Below are positions 32,824 to 41,784 of a DNA stretch of 64,000 bases, piece by piece. The notes beneath the pieces were generated by a model. The model searched no databases. It was not told the DNA's origin and saw only the letters and a list, made by a program, of their open reading frames with translations. Source of the stretch: Agromyces sp. G08B096 (GTDB lineage Bacteria > Actinomycetota > Actinomycetes > Actinomycetales > Microbacteriaceae); NCBI RefSeq assembly GCF_040267705.1, contig NZ_CP158374.1, forward strand, positions 2,852,001 to 2,916,000, given 5' to 3'. The position numbers and the translations under genes were made by a program. Position 1 is the first letter of the stretch, and each line of letters opens with the position of its first letter.

Positions 32824-33399
32824 ATGACGATCGTGGTGCGGCCGGCGGCCGTGTTCGAAGATGTCGCGGCGGTCCTCGGGCCGAAGCGGCCCGACGCGAA
32901 CGTGTGCTGGTGCCTGAGCTACCGGCTGCGCTCGTCGAAGGAGAACGTGGCGCTGCGGGGCCCCGCGCGCGGCGAGCGGGTCCGCGAGCTCTGCGCCGAG
33001 GATCCCGCGCCCGGCGTCCTCGCCTACGACGGCGACGAGGTCGTCGGCTGGGCCGGGGTGCATCCTCGGGCCGACACGAGCTTCGCCACCAACCGGAAGA
33101 TCCCGCACGTCGACGATCTCGACGTCTGGACGGTGTGGTGCATCCGCGTGCGGCCGGGACACCGCGGCCAGGGCATCTCGCACCGGCTGCTCGCCGGGGC
33201 GGTCGAGTTCGCGCGCGATCACGGCGCTCCGGCGATCGAGGGCTACCCGGTCGACAATCGGGGCGCGAAGGTCGACCTCACGATGGCGTACGTGGGCACG
33301 CGCGGCCTGTTCGAGGCGGCGGGCTTCGAGCACGCCGCCGACACGACGTCGGTGGTCGGCGGATTCCCCCGCGTGCTCATGCGCCGCTCGCTGAGCTGA
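32824..33399 (+). CDS. GNAT family N-acetyltransferase
   Basis: A 191-residue acetyltransferase of the type with an early Cys-rich motif: NVCWCLSYRL and GPARGERVRELCAEDPAPGVLAYDGDEVVGWAGV. The acetyl-CoA loop is IRVRPGHRGQGISHRLL, and the end is GLFEAAGFEHAA. This layout matches YafP/Rv-type acetyltransferases common in actinobacteria. The substrate is unknown. The start is supported by CAGGCT six bases upstream. Confidence 0.88.
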   Translation: MTIVVRPAAVFEDVAAVLGPKRPDANVCWCLSYRLRSSKENVALRGPARGERVRELCAEDPAPGVLAYDGDEVVGWAGVHPRADTSFATNRKIPHVDDLDVWTVWCIRVRPGHRGQGISHRLLAGAVEFARDHGAPAIEGYPVDNRGAKVDLTMAYVGTRGLFEAAGFEHAADTTSVVGGFPRVLMRRSLS

Positions 33400-33502
33400 G
33401 TCGGGCTGCGCCCGCCCTCCTGCGTGGCGCCGTGTTGCGTCCGCTTACCCCGCGCGACGAGCGACGGGCGGCAGGCCCCGCACGCCGCCTAGCGTCGCTG
33501 TC

Positions 33503-34093
33503 ATGGCCGATCCCGTCTCCATCGTCGCCGTGTCCGGCAGTCTCCACGCGCCGTCGAAGACCACTGCGCTCGCGCACGAGCTGCTCGAGCGCTTCGCGGA
33601 CGCGCTGCGCGCGGAGGGCGCCGAGGTCGACACCGACCTGATCGAGCTCAGCCGCGTGGGCCGCGATTTCGCGGGCGCGCTGACCCGAGCAGACCTCGGG
33701 CCGGCTGCCGAGGCCACGCTCGGCCGCATCGAATCGGCGTCGCTCCTCGTCGTCGCGGGCCCGGTGTACCGGGCGAGCTTCACCGGGCTGTTCAAGCACG
33801 TGTTCGATTTCGTCGGGCAGTACTCGCTCGTCGACACACCCGTGCAGCTGGCGGCCACTGGTGGCAGCGACCGGCACGCGCTCATCATCGAGCACCAGTT
33901 CCGCCCGCTGTTCTCCTTCTTCCAGGCCATCACGCTGCCCATCGGGGTCTACGCGAGCGACGCCGACTTCGCCGACGCCCGGATCAGCTCCCCGGCCCTC
34001 CGCGACCGCATCGGGCAGGCGGTGCAGCGCGGGGTGCCGATCGTCCGCGGCACCTTCTCGGAGCCGGTGTCGGAGTACGTCTCGACCTGGTGA
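33503..34093 (+). CDS. NAD(P)H-dependent FMN reductase (MsuE/SsuE-like)
   Basis: A 196-residue flavodoxin-fold reductase supplying reduced FMN to a monooxygenase. The FMN loop is VSIVAVSGSLHAPSKTTALAHELL. SLLVVAGPVYRASFTGLFKHVFDFV is the family signature, followed by GGSDRHALIIEHQFRPLFSFFQA. TAGCGT lies seven bases before the ATG, suggesting a leaderless message. No sulfonate monooxygenase is adjacent; the LLM enzymes at 4.6-7.5 kb are possible partners. Confidence 0.9.
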   Translation: MADPVSIVAVSGSLHAPSKTTALAHELLERFADALRAEGAEVDTDLIELSRVGRDFAGALTRADLGPAAEATLGRIESASLLVVAGPVYRASFTGLFKHVFDFVGQYSLVDTPVQLAATGGSDRHALIIEHQFRPLFSFFQAITLPIGVYASDADFADARISSPALRDRIGQAVQRGVPIVRGTFSEPVSEYVSTW

Positions 34094-34164
34094 GCCCGCG
34101 CTCGCCGATGTCGGGGGCCGGGAGTAGCTTGGCCGGGAATCTCCTTCCGACGAGAGGAACCTCG

Positions 34165-35541
34165 GTGTCCGCTGCGCCCGCCCACGCCGTCGATCCCGCC
34201 GAACTCGAACGTCTGCGCACCGAGGTGCGCGGCCGGGTGCTGCTGCCCGGCGACGCCGGGTACGACGAGGCGAGACTGCCGTGGAACCGCAGCGTCGACC
34301 AGCGGCCGGCCGCGGTCGTCGAACCGGCGGATGTCGCCGACGTCCAGACGGTGCTCCGCATCGCGCGCGCCGCGGGCGCTGGCGTCACGACCCAGCCCAA
34401 CGGGCACGGCGCCGACGGCGCCCTCGAGGGGGTCGTCGTGATCCGCCCGGTCGCCTTCGACGAGCTCGTGGTCGACGAGCAGGCGCGCCTCGTCCGCATC
34501 GGCGCGGGCGTCAACTGGGGCCGGGTGCTGGCGGCCCTCGACGGCACGGGGCTCATCGCGCTCGCAGGCTCGAACCCCGAAGTGAACGCCGTCGCGCTGG
34601 CCATCGGCGGCGGCCACTCCATGTTCAGCCGCAAGTACGGGCTCACCGCACGCTCCATCATCGCCGTCGAGCTCGTCGACGCCGCCGGCGAGGTGCGCCA
34701 CGTGACCGATGCCGACGACCCCGAGCTCATCTGGGCGCTCCGCGGAGGCGGTGGGCTCTTCGGGGTCGTCACAGCGATCGAGCTCGCGCTCTACCCCGGC
34801 GACCGCCTCTTCGGCGGCGGGCTGCTCTTCCCGATCGCGCACGCCGAGGCGGTGCTCGAAGCGGCGATCGAGCTCTCCCGCGACGAGCCAGAGCTGGGCC
34901 TCGACCTCGGGCTCATGCGCTTCCCCGACGCCCCGATGGTGCCGCCGCCGCTCCGCGGGCAGACGGTCGCCACGGTCAGTCTGGTGCACATCGGCGATGA
35001 GGCATCCGGGCGGCGGTTCGCCGAGCGGCTGCTCGCGGTCGCCGAGCCGATCGCCGACACGCTCGCCCCGTTCACCATCGGCGGCCTCGCGGCGGTGGCC
35101 GCGGAGCCGGTCGACCCGATGCCGGTGGCCGACTTCGGCTCGGCGCTCGACCTCACGGCCGAGGGTTTCCCGCGGGCGTTCGTCGAGGCGTTCCTCGCGG
35201 GTGCGGAGGCGGGCCTCGGCCGGGCGAGTGTGCGGGCGATGGGCGGCGCGATCGTCGAGGAGCTCGGCGCCGGGCAGTCGGCGGTGGGTGCGATCGGCGC
35301 CGCCGGTCTGCTGAGCTCCGGAGTCGTGCTGTTCGATCCGGCGATCGACGTCGAGGCGTCGCTCCGACCGCTCCGCGAACTCGCGGCGGCCTTCCCGGCC
35401 GAGGGGACGGTGCCGACCTTCCTCGGCGGCGGTTCCACCCTCGCCGACGCCTACGGGCCCGAGGTGCTCGAGCGTCTGGCCGCGGTGAAGCGCCGTGTCG
35501 ACCCCGAGGGCGTCATCCGCAGCAACCGTCCGCTCGGCTGA
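34165..35541 (+). CDS. FAD-binding oxidoreductase (berberine-bridge type)
   Basis: A 458-residue FAD_binding_4/BBE flavoprotein. The PP-loop region is AAVVEPADVADVQTVLRIARAAGAGVTTQPNGHGADG, where His of NGHG is the usual covalent FAD residue. ALAIGGGHSMFSRKYGLTARSIIAVELVDAAG and IWALRGGGGLFGVVTAIEL follow, with the C-terminal VDPEGVIRSNRPL. The GTG at 34165 follows GAGAGGAA. It lies 71 bases after the FMN reductase and probably forms a unit with it. The substrate is unknown. Confidence 0.9.
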   Translation: MSAAPAHAVDPAELERLRTEVRGRVLLPGDAGYDEARLPWNRSVDQRPAAVVEPADVADVQTVLRIARAAGAGVTTQPNGHGADGALEGVVVIRPVAFDELVVDEQARLVRIGAGVNWGRVLAALDGTGLIALAGSNPEVNAVALAIGGGHSMFSRKYGLTARSIIAVELVDAAGEVRHVTDADDPELIWALRGGGGLFGVVTAIELALYPGDRLFGGGLLFPIAHAEAVLEAAIELSRDEPELGLDLGLMRFPDAPMVPPPLRGQTVATVSLVHIGDEASGRRFAERLLAVAEPIADTLAPFTIGGLAAVAAEPVDPMPVADFGSALDLTAEGFPRAFVEAFLAGAEAGLGRASVRAMGGAIVEELGAGQSAVGAIGAAGLLSSGVVLFDPAIDVEASLRPLRELAAAFPAEGTVPTFLGGGSTLADAYGPEVLERLAAVKRRVDPEGVIRSNRPLG

Positions 35542-35564
35542 CGCCCGCCCTCGACCGCGGCGGA

Positions 35565-35626
35565 GCGGCGCCGACGGGCAGCGGCGCGGGCAGCGGCGCG
35601 GGCAGCGGCGCCGACGGGTGCAGCCG
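35565..35626. repeat. Short GC-rich tandem repeat
   Basis: About four imperfect units of a 12-16 base repeat (GCGGCGCGGGCA and GCGGCGCCGACGGGCA), just downstream of the FAD oxidoreductase gene. It is almost pure G and C. Confidence 0.6.
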
Positions 35627-35663
35627 AGCGGAACCGGTCGGGCCCTGCCGGACATCCCACTGC

Positions 35664-35768
35664 ATGGACGCGACGCGACTCGACCCCGCCAGCCCCGATC
35701 TGCCGCCGACCCAGCCGATCGACATCACCGCCTACCTGCCCGACCCGTACGACGAGCCCACCGACTGA
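35664..35768 (+). CDS. Possible 34-residue acidic mini-protein
   Basis: A short frame with ATG that encodes 34 residues rich in Asp, Pro and Thr (begins MDATRLDPAS, ends PDPYDEPTD). It fills the gap between a repeat and a terminator. No good ribosome binding site is seen. It could be a real small protein of the kind actinobacteria keep at such sites or a chance frame. Confidence 0.3.
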   Translation: MDATRLDPASPDLPPTQPIDITAYLPDPYDEPTD

Positions 35769-35801
35769 GCCGGCTGAGCTGACCAAGCTGACCACGACGA
35801 A

Positions 35802-35836
35802 GCGCGGGGCGGGTGACCGAGTCACCCGCCCCGCGC
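35802..35836. terminator. Strong hairpin terminator
   Basis: A perfect 16-bp stem (GCGCGGGGCGGGTGAC with GTCACCCGCCCCGCGC) and a three-base loop. It lies 27 bases after the stop of the large minus-strand gene and also downstream of the plus-strand units. There is no T-run. Confidence 0.75.
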
Positions 35837-35863
35837 CGTCGCTCGCGATCGGCGACGCTTCGG

Positions 35864-38800
35864 TCAGCCGCGCACGGTCAGCGTCACGGGCTTCGACGCC
35901 GTCTCGCCGTTCGCATTCGCGAACACCGCCACGAGCGTGTGCTCCCCGGGCGCCACGCCGGTGAGCTTCACGGTCGCCCGCTGCGCCGACGGCGTGGACG
36001 CCGTGAGCTCGCCCGAACCGACGAGCTGCCCGTCGAGCTCGAATCGGTAGCTCGTGGCGTTGGTGCCCCACCACAGGTTCGCCGTCGCGGTGAACGACCC
36101 GTCGCGGTCCCAGTCGTCGTGGCTCACCACCGGAGCGCCGGGTGCCGCCGCCGTGACCTTCACCGTCGTCGACGTGGTGGCGGTGACCCCCTTCGAGTTG
36201 ATGAGCTCACCCGTGTACACGTAGGTGCCGTTCGGCTTGTCGGTAAAGCTCACCCCGGTGGTCTGCGACATCCCGGCGGTCGGCCCGAGCTGCTTCGTCG
36301 CGACGAGCGCGCCGTTCTCGTACAGCTTGAACGTGCTGCCGGGAGTGCCCCACCACAGGTTCATCATCACGTCGTAGGTGCCGTCGTGGAGACCGTACTC
36401 CCAGCCGCTCGTATTCGAGAGGGTGCCGACGCCGGGTGCGGCGGTCGCGCCGTCGTCCACGACGACGGGCTGGAGCCGGAGGGCGTTCTGCTCGACGTAG
36501 TGGTAGACGTTCAGGTACCCCTCGGCCCCGATGGGGTTCGCCGCATCGGCGTCGAGCCCGCTCCACACCGTCTTCCCGTCGACGCGCAGCACCAGCCGCG
36601 TGCCGCCGTCGACCACCGCGGTGCCGAACTCGAGCACATGCTCGGTGCCGGCGGTGATCGCCGTGTTCGGGATGACGTCGAGCATCGTCTGCTTGGGCTT
36701 CCAGCTCTGGAACTCGATCTGGTCCTCCTTGATCACGACGAGGTAGCCCCGGTTGCCGTTCACCCACGCGGCGTCGTTCGGACGGTCCGAGCGCACGGCG
36801 AACCCGTACCAGCCGCCGTCGAACGCGTCGACCGTCGCCCGGAACTTCAGCAGTCCGTCGCCGAACTTCTCCGCGTCGTAGCCATAGACGCCCTCGCCCG
36901 AGATGCGCAGCGTGCCCTCGTCGAAGTCGACGGCGTCGACGGCGGGCCAGTGCGCGGCGTCCGACAGCTGGTCGCCGAGTTCCACCACCGGATGCTCCGC
37001 CTCGGCGACCTCGATGGTCGAGGCATCCGAGATCGAGTCATCGGCCTGCGAGGTCGCGGTGACCGTCGCGGTGCCCGCGGCGAGCGCGGTCACCTTGCCG
37101 GACTCGTCGACGCTCGCCACCTCGGGCGCGCTGGATGTCCACGAGACGCGCGGGTTCGTGGCATCCGACGGCGTCACGGCCACCTCGAGCTGCCGACGCT
37201 CGCCGGGCTCGAGGGTCGCGTCGGCGGGCGACACGTCGATACCGGTCACGGGCGTGGCCACGATCGAGAACTTCACGTCGTCGAAGTCGAGCGTCGCGAA
37301 CTTCTCGACGTAGAAGCCGACCTTGCCCTTCGCCGTGGCGGAGGGGCTCGGCCCGTCGATGACGAGCTCGCCGTCGACGAACACCCGGATGGAACTGCCC
37401 TGCACGATCATGCGCACGTCGTACGTCGTCGCGGGTGCGAACCGCTCGCCGACCGGCAGCGTGACCTCCTTCAGCACCTGCCACTGCGGACCGTAGATCG
37501 TCCACTTCGAACCCGTCGCCGAGTCGCGGTAGCGGACGAACCCGCCGGGCGTCGCGCCCGTGCGGTCGTACATGAGCATGATGGCGCCCTCCGGCACCTC
37601 GGCCGGCGTCGTGACCTGGTACTCGAGGACGTACTCGCCGAACTCGCGCGGCAGCTGCGAGTTCGCGCCGTTCTTGATGCGGTAGACGTGGTCGCCCTCC
37701 GCCGTCTCGACGACGCTCCGGTTCGGGTCGACCGGCCAGCCGTTCGATCCCGACTCGAAGTCGGTGAAGTGCATCACCCCGTCGCCGTCGGCGACGATGA
37801 CGAGGGCCTGGTCGGAGATCGACGGGTCCGCGGTCGAGGTGACCGTGATGGTGGTCTCGCCGGGCGCGAGCGCCGTGATGAGGCCGGCACCGTCGATCGT
37901 GGCGACATCGGGCGCGCTCGACGTGTACGTCACGCCGCGGTCGGTGGCGTTCCACGGCACCGCCTCCGCCGCGAACGACGCGGTCTTGCCGAGGTCGACC
38001 GTGAACTGGTCGGCCGGCAGATGCAACGCGTCGAGCGCGATCGTGTCGGGGCTCATCGGCGCGCCGATCTTGCCCTGCGTGCCGATCTGGTCGAACGGGA
38101 TCGCGGCGAAGCCGGGGATGCGGTCGAAGACCGCGGCACCCTCGGCCAGACGGAAGTCGCCCGCCTGCCAGTCCACGAAGCCCGGGTCCTCGTTCGCGAC
38201 CCAGTTGTCGGCGTAGTTCATGAGGTTCTTCACGTCGCGGGCGCCGTGCTCGTTGACCTGCGGGCCACGGGCCATGGTCGGGTTCCACGTGACGTTCTTC
38301 TCGAACACGTTGTTCGCCGGGAAGTAGTGGTTCTCGTCGAAGAACCTCAGCAGCTCGGGGTACTTCTCCGCGTAGGGCGTGCCGACGAAGCCGTTGTTCT
38401 CCTCGAACAGCTCGATCCAGCCCGGCATGTACGACGTGTCGACGGTGTTGCCCGGCTGGTCGCCCATCCACATCTCGTAGTTGTCGTACGGCACGTGCGT
38501 GTCGACGAACACGTTGTTGCGCGCGGTGATGTAATCGCCCGACCCGCTCTTGATCGCGTCGTTGCCCATCCGGTAGAAGACGTTCTCCTCGATCGTCAGG
38601 CCCATCGTGAGGTTGTCGGGGTAGATGCCCTCGACGCCCAGCCGCCCGACGCCCGTGTCGTGGAAGTAGTTCTGCCTGATCACGGTGCCCCGCTGCTGCG
38701 GGGTGGAGCCGGCGTTCATGTAGATCGCGCCGAGGTCTTGGAACGTCTTGCAGATGTCGTAGATCTCGTTGCGCTCGATGAGGTGGTCGTTGCCGTGCAC

Positions 38801-40243
38801 GATGATGCCGGGGTGCGGCGCGTCGTGGATCTCGTTCCCGCGGCCGATGTTGCCGACGCCGTCGAACATCACACCCGGGTTGTACGCCTTGTGGTAGTAC
38901 GCGAAGTCGTGGATGTGCGAGTTCTCGACGCGGTTGCGTCCGGGCTCGAGCGTGGTCTTGTCGCCGCCCTGCAGTACGACCGGCACGCCGCCGATGTGCT
39001 CGAGGTGACTCGAGACCACCGCGTGGTCGCGGCCGCCGCGGTTCACCGGGATGCCGTCGTACGTGTAGCGGCCCGGCGAGTTGATGAGGACGCCGCCGTC
39101 GGCGAAGTTGCGGATGTCGCTGTGCGAGACGGTGACGTGGCTGCCGCCGAGGATGACGGCCGCGTTCGCGCGCCCGTACTCCATGACGAGCTCGTCGAAG
39201 GTCAGGTGGGATGCCCCGTCGGTGCGGAGCATCGGCTCGCTGAGCATCGTGACGGTCGCCTCGGCGGCGCCGCTCGCGAACGCCTGGTTCGGCACGAAGT
39301 AGAGCTTCCCGGCCTCGCGGTCGATGTAGTACTCGGCGGGGGCGTCGAGCTCTTCGAGCAGGTTCTCGGCGAAGTGGAAGTCCTCGAACCAGGTCTTCAT
39401 GATGCCCGACATCTCGCCGTACCGGAGCGTGATGGTCTTCGCCTCGGGGTCGATGGACTCGATCTTGTTGTACGACCATTCCCAGCTGTAGCCGAAGATG
39501 CCGTCGAGCCAGACGTCGTCGGCCTCGGTCCAGTACTGCGGACGGTCGTAGGCGTAGCTGAACGTGCCGCCGCGGTTCTGCAGGTCTGGCGATTTGCGGT
39601 CGGGCCCGGGGTCGATGATCTCGTCCATCTGCACGGTGCCGGCGTTCGGCCACCTGGCGAGCGTCATCCCCTCGCCGCCGATGTACAGCTCCATCGGAGG
39701 CACGGTGCTGACGTCGTTGGCCTTCCAGTAGCCGTGCCGGCTGAGCTGGCCGTAGTCGGTGATGCCGGCGGCGGCGAGGTCGAAGCCGAGCACCTTGCCG
39801 CGCGCCGACTCGTCGACGATGCGGCCCAGGACGGCCTCGTCGGTGACGGGTTCGAAGCCGTCGCGGTCGAGGTCGAGCCCGCCCGAGAGGCGCGCGGTCT
39901 CGCCGGGGTACGAGCGGTAGGTGATCGGGGCCTCGGCCGTGCCGGAGTCCTGTTCGCCGAGCTCGAACGTGTGGGTGCGCAGATAGGTGCCCTCGCGGAG
40001 GTAGACCGTGACGCCGCCCGCGGGCAGGCCGTCGTCGGCCTTCAGCTCGCGGATGGCGTCGCGTGCCGCCTCGAGGGTCTGGAGCGGGGCATCCTCGGTG
40101 CCCGCGTTGGTGTCGTCACCGGTGGGCGCGACGTAGAGGGCGGCGCCCGCATCGGCCGCCTCCTCCTCGGCGGCCTGGGCGACGGCCGGCGCTCCGAGCG
40201 CCAGCATGGACGTGAGCACGAGTGCTGAGAGTGTTCGCTTCAT
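35864..40243 (-). CDS. Secreted right-handed beta-helix protein with Ig-like and sugar-binding modules
   Basis: A 1459-residue secreted multidomain protein. The signal peptide is 1-24 (TLSALVLTSMLALGAPAVAQA). A DUF1565/pectate-lyase-like beta-helix (about 33-730) begins ALYVAPTGDDTNAGTEDAP and contains many short repeats such as DHLIERNEIYDICKTF. A Big_2 Ig-like domain (about 740-820) is followed by a concanavalin-like domain (820-990), a second Big_2 domain (about 998-1080) and another concanavalin-like domain (1090-1270). Two C-terminal modules share NLWWGT and resemble the N-terminal domain of chitinase A (about 1281-1364 and 1378-1459). Likely a glycoside hydrolase or polysaccharide lyase on plant or fungal polymers; the exact enzyme family is not certain. 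Upstream ATCGAT sites suggest sugar-dependent repression. Confidence 0.88.
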   Translation of the reverse strand: MKRTLSALVLTSMLALGAPAVAQAAEEEAADAGAALYVAPTGDDTNAGTEDAPLQTLEAARDAIRELKADDGLPAGGVTVYLREGTYLRTHTFELGEQDSGTAEAPITYRSYPGETARLSGGLDLDRDGFEPVTDEAVLGRIVDESARGKVLGFDLAAAGITDYGQLSRHGYWKANDVSTVPPMELYIGGEGMTLARWPNAGTVQMDEIIDPGPDRKSPDLQNRGGTFSYAYDRPQYWTEADDVWLDGIFGYSWEWSYNKIESIDPEAKTITLRYGEMSGIMKTWFEDFHFAENLLEELDAPAEYYIDREAGKLYFVPNQAFASGAAEATVTMLSEPMLRTDGASHLTFDELVMEYGRANAAVILGGSHVTVSHSDIRNFADGGVLINSPGRYTYDGIPVNRGGRDHAVVSSHLEHIGGVPVVLQGGDKTTLEPGRNRVENSHIHDFAYYHKAYNPGVMFDGVGNIGRGNEIHDAPHPGIIVHGNDHLIERNEIYDICKTFQDLGAIYMNAGSTPQQRGTVIRQNYFHDTGVGRLGVEGIYPDNLTMGLTIEENVFYRMGNDAIKSGSGDYITARNNVFVDTHVPYDNYEMWMGDQPGNTVDTSYMPGWIELFEENNGFVGTPYAEKYPELLRFFDENHYFPANNVFEKNVTWNPTMARGPQVNEHGARDVKNLMNYADNWVANEDPGFVDWQAGDFRLAEGAAVFDRIPGFAAIPFDQIGTQGKIGAPMSPDTIALDALHLPADQFTVDLGKTASFAAEAVPWNATDRGVTYTSSAPDVATIDGAGLITALAPGETTITVTSTADPSISDQALVIVADGDGVMHFTDFESGSNGWPVDPNRSVVETAEGDHVYRIKNGANSQLPREFGEYVLEYQVTTPAEVPEGAIMLMYDRTGATPGGFVRYRDSATGSKWTIYGPQWQVLKEVTLPVGERFAPATTYDVRMIVQGSSIRVFVDGELVIDGPSPSATAKGKVGFYVEKFATLDFDDVKFSIVATPVTGIDVSPADATLEPGERRQLEVAVTPSDATNPRVSWTSSAPEVASVDESGKVTALAAGTATVTATSQADDSISDASTIEVAEAEHPVVELGDQLSDAAHWPAVDAVDFDEGTLRISGEGVYGYDAEKFGDGLLKFRATVDAFDGGWYGFAVRSDRPNDAAWVNGNRGYLVVIKEDQIEFQSWKPKQTMLDVIPNTAITAGTEHVLEFGTAVVDGGTRLVLRVDGKTVWSGLDADAANPIGAEGYLNVYHYVEQNALRLQPVVVDDGATAAPGVGTLSNTSGWEYGLHDGTYDVMMNLWWGTPGSTFKLYENGALVATKQLGPTAGMSQTTGVSFTDKPNGTYVYTGELINSKGVTATTSTTVKVTAAAPGAPVVSHDDWDRDGSFTATANLWWGTNATSYRFELDGQLVGSGELTASTPSAQRATVKLTGVAPGEHTLVAVFANANGETASKPVTLTVRG

Positions 40244-40370
40244 TGCGAGCCGTTCCGGCCTTTCAGGAGTGACCGCGCGAGGCGGTGCTCGATCATCGTC
40301 GATCCGGCCGGATGCCACGCGCTCGGCGGTGCAGCGACCGGGAGTGGTTGGAACGATCGCGACGTTACAC

Positions 40371-40401
40371 TAATCGATAATCGCTCACAAGCAATCGATA
40401 A
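40371..40401 (-). promoter_or_regulatory. Two LacI-like operator elements
   Basis: TAATCGATAA at 40371-40380 and CAATCGATAA at 40392-40401, 21 bases apart (two helical turns). On the minus strand they overlap a possible promoter TTGCTT-N16-TAGTGT for the beta-helix gene. The ATCGAT-centred near-palindrome is typical of LacI-family sites; no LacI gene is present in the window. Confidence 0.5.
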
Positions 40402-40485
40402 AGCCCCCGCAATCGCTGGCACGGTCCCCCAGCTCGCAGTCGTAGGCTCGATGCACCGCATTCATTCCTGAGGAGCCCGCCTGCC

Positions 40486-41760
40486 ATGAGCGATGCCACC
40501 GCACTCGACGTCTTCGATCGCCGCGAGTCCGAGGTGCGCGGCTACGTCCGCGCCTTCCCGACCGTCTTCGACCGGGCCACCGGCTCGACCCTGATCGACG
40601 CCGACGGCCGCGAGTACCTCGACTTCTTCGCGGGCGCGGGCGTGCTGAACTACGGCCACAACAACCCCATCTTCACCCGCGCCCTCGTCGACTACCTCGA
40701 GCGCGACGGCATCATCCACGGGCTCGACATGGCGACCTCGGCCAAGCGCGGCTTCATCGAGGCGTTCGAGCGGCTCGTCCTCGAGCCTCGCGGGCTCGAC
40801 CATAAGCTCCAGTTCACCGGCCCCACCGGCGCGAACGCCGTCGAGGCGGCCCTGAAGGTCGCCCGCCAGGCGACCGGGCGCACCACCGTGGTCGCGTTCA
40901 CGAACGCCTTCCACGGCCTGAGCCTCGGTGCGCTCGCAGCGACTGGCAACAGCCACTACCGCGGCGCCGCGGGCGTGTCGCTCGGCGACGTGGCTCGTCT
41001 GCCCTACGACGGCTACCTCGGCCCCGACGTCGACACGCTCGACCTGTTCGAGAAGATGCTCGACGACGCCGGCAGCGGCCTCGACCGGCCCGCGGCCGTC
41101 ATCGTCGAGGCCGTGCAGGGCGAGGGCGGCATCAACGTCGCGAGCCCCGAGTGGCTGCAGCGCCTGCGTCGCCTCACCGAGGAGCGGGGCATCCTGCTGA
41201 TCCTCGACGAGATCCAGGCGGGCGTCGGCCGCACGGGGACGTTCTTCGCGTTCGAGGCGGCGGGCATCGTGCCCGACCTCGTCACCGTCTCGAAGTCGAT
41301 CTCGGGCTCGGGCCTGCCGATGTCGCTCGTGCTGCTGCGCCCAGAGGTCGACGTGTGGGAGCCCGGCGCGCACACCGGCACGTTCCGCGGCAACAACCTC
41401 GCGTTCGTCTCGGCGCGGGCCGCCCTCGAGACCTACTGGCAGGACACGGCGTTCACCGACGGCGTGCAGGCGAAGTCCGCGGTGCTCCGGGCCGAGCTCG
41501 AGGCCATCGCCGCCGAGCACCCCGAGCTCGGCTTCGTCGTGCGCGGCCGCGGCCTCATGATGGGGCTCGCCTGCGACGCCGATCGCGGGCTCGCCGGTCG
41601 CATCTCGAAGGCCGCCTTCGCGCGCGGCCTCGTCATCGAGACGTCGGGCGCCTTCGACGAGGTGCTGAAGTTCCTGCCCGCCCTCACCATCACCGAAGAC
41701 GAGCTGCGTCGCGGCCTCGCCATCGTCCGCGAGTCGCTCCAGGCGGCGCTCACCGCCTGA
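40486..41760 (+). CDS. ectB: Diaminobutyrate--2-oxoglutarate transaminase (EctB-like)
   Basis: A 424-residue PLP class III aminotransferase making L-2,4-diaminobutyrate from aspartate semialdehyde and glutamate. The EctB N-terminus ESEVRGYVRAFPTVFDRATGS is present, with LDFFAGAGVLNYGHNNP, FTGPTGANAVEAALKVARQATGR, FHGLSLGALAATGN and LDEIQAGVGRTGTFFAFE. The PLP Lys is in LVTVSKSISGSGLPMS, followed by THTGTFRGNNLAFVSARAAL-type sequence (HTGTFRGNN). The length matches EctB. GAGGAG precedes the ATG. ectA and ectC are not adjacent, so the product may feed a siderophore, peptide or dap-like route, or the ectoine genes may lie elsewhere. Confidence 0.9.
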   Translation: MSDATALDVFDRRESEVRGYVRAFPTVFDRATGSTLIDADGREYLDFFAGAGVLNYGHNNPIFTRALVDYLERDGIIHGLDMATSAKRGFIEAFERLVLEPRGLDHKLQFTGPTGANAVEAALKVARQATGRTTVVAFTNAFHGLSLGALAATGNSHYRGAAGVSLGDVARLPYDGYLGPDVDTLDLFEKMLDDAGSGLDRPAAVIVEAVQGEGGINVASPEWLQRLRRLTEERGILLILDEIQAGVGRTGTFFAFEAAGIVPDLVTVSKSISGSGLPMSLVLLRPEVDVWEPGAHTGTFRGNNLAFVSARAALETYWQDTAFTDGVQAKSAVLRAELEAIAAEHPELGFVVRGRGLMMGLACDADRGLAGRISKAAFARGLVIETSGAFDEVLKFLPALTITEDELRRGLAIVRESLQAALTA

Positions 41761-41784
41761 CCGGCGCTCCGCCGGGCCTGGCCC

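Noticed and set aside
35813-40228. A 1471-codon open frame on the plus strand opposite the beta-helix gene
   Set aside because: It is the antisense of a gene with clear domains and a signal peptide. Its product is Arg/Val/Asp-rich low complexity with no domain, as high GC content makes such frames common.
40486-41760. An ectoine biosynthesis cluster
   Set aside because: Only ectB is present. No ectA, ectC or ectD lies on either side.
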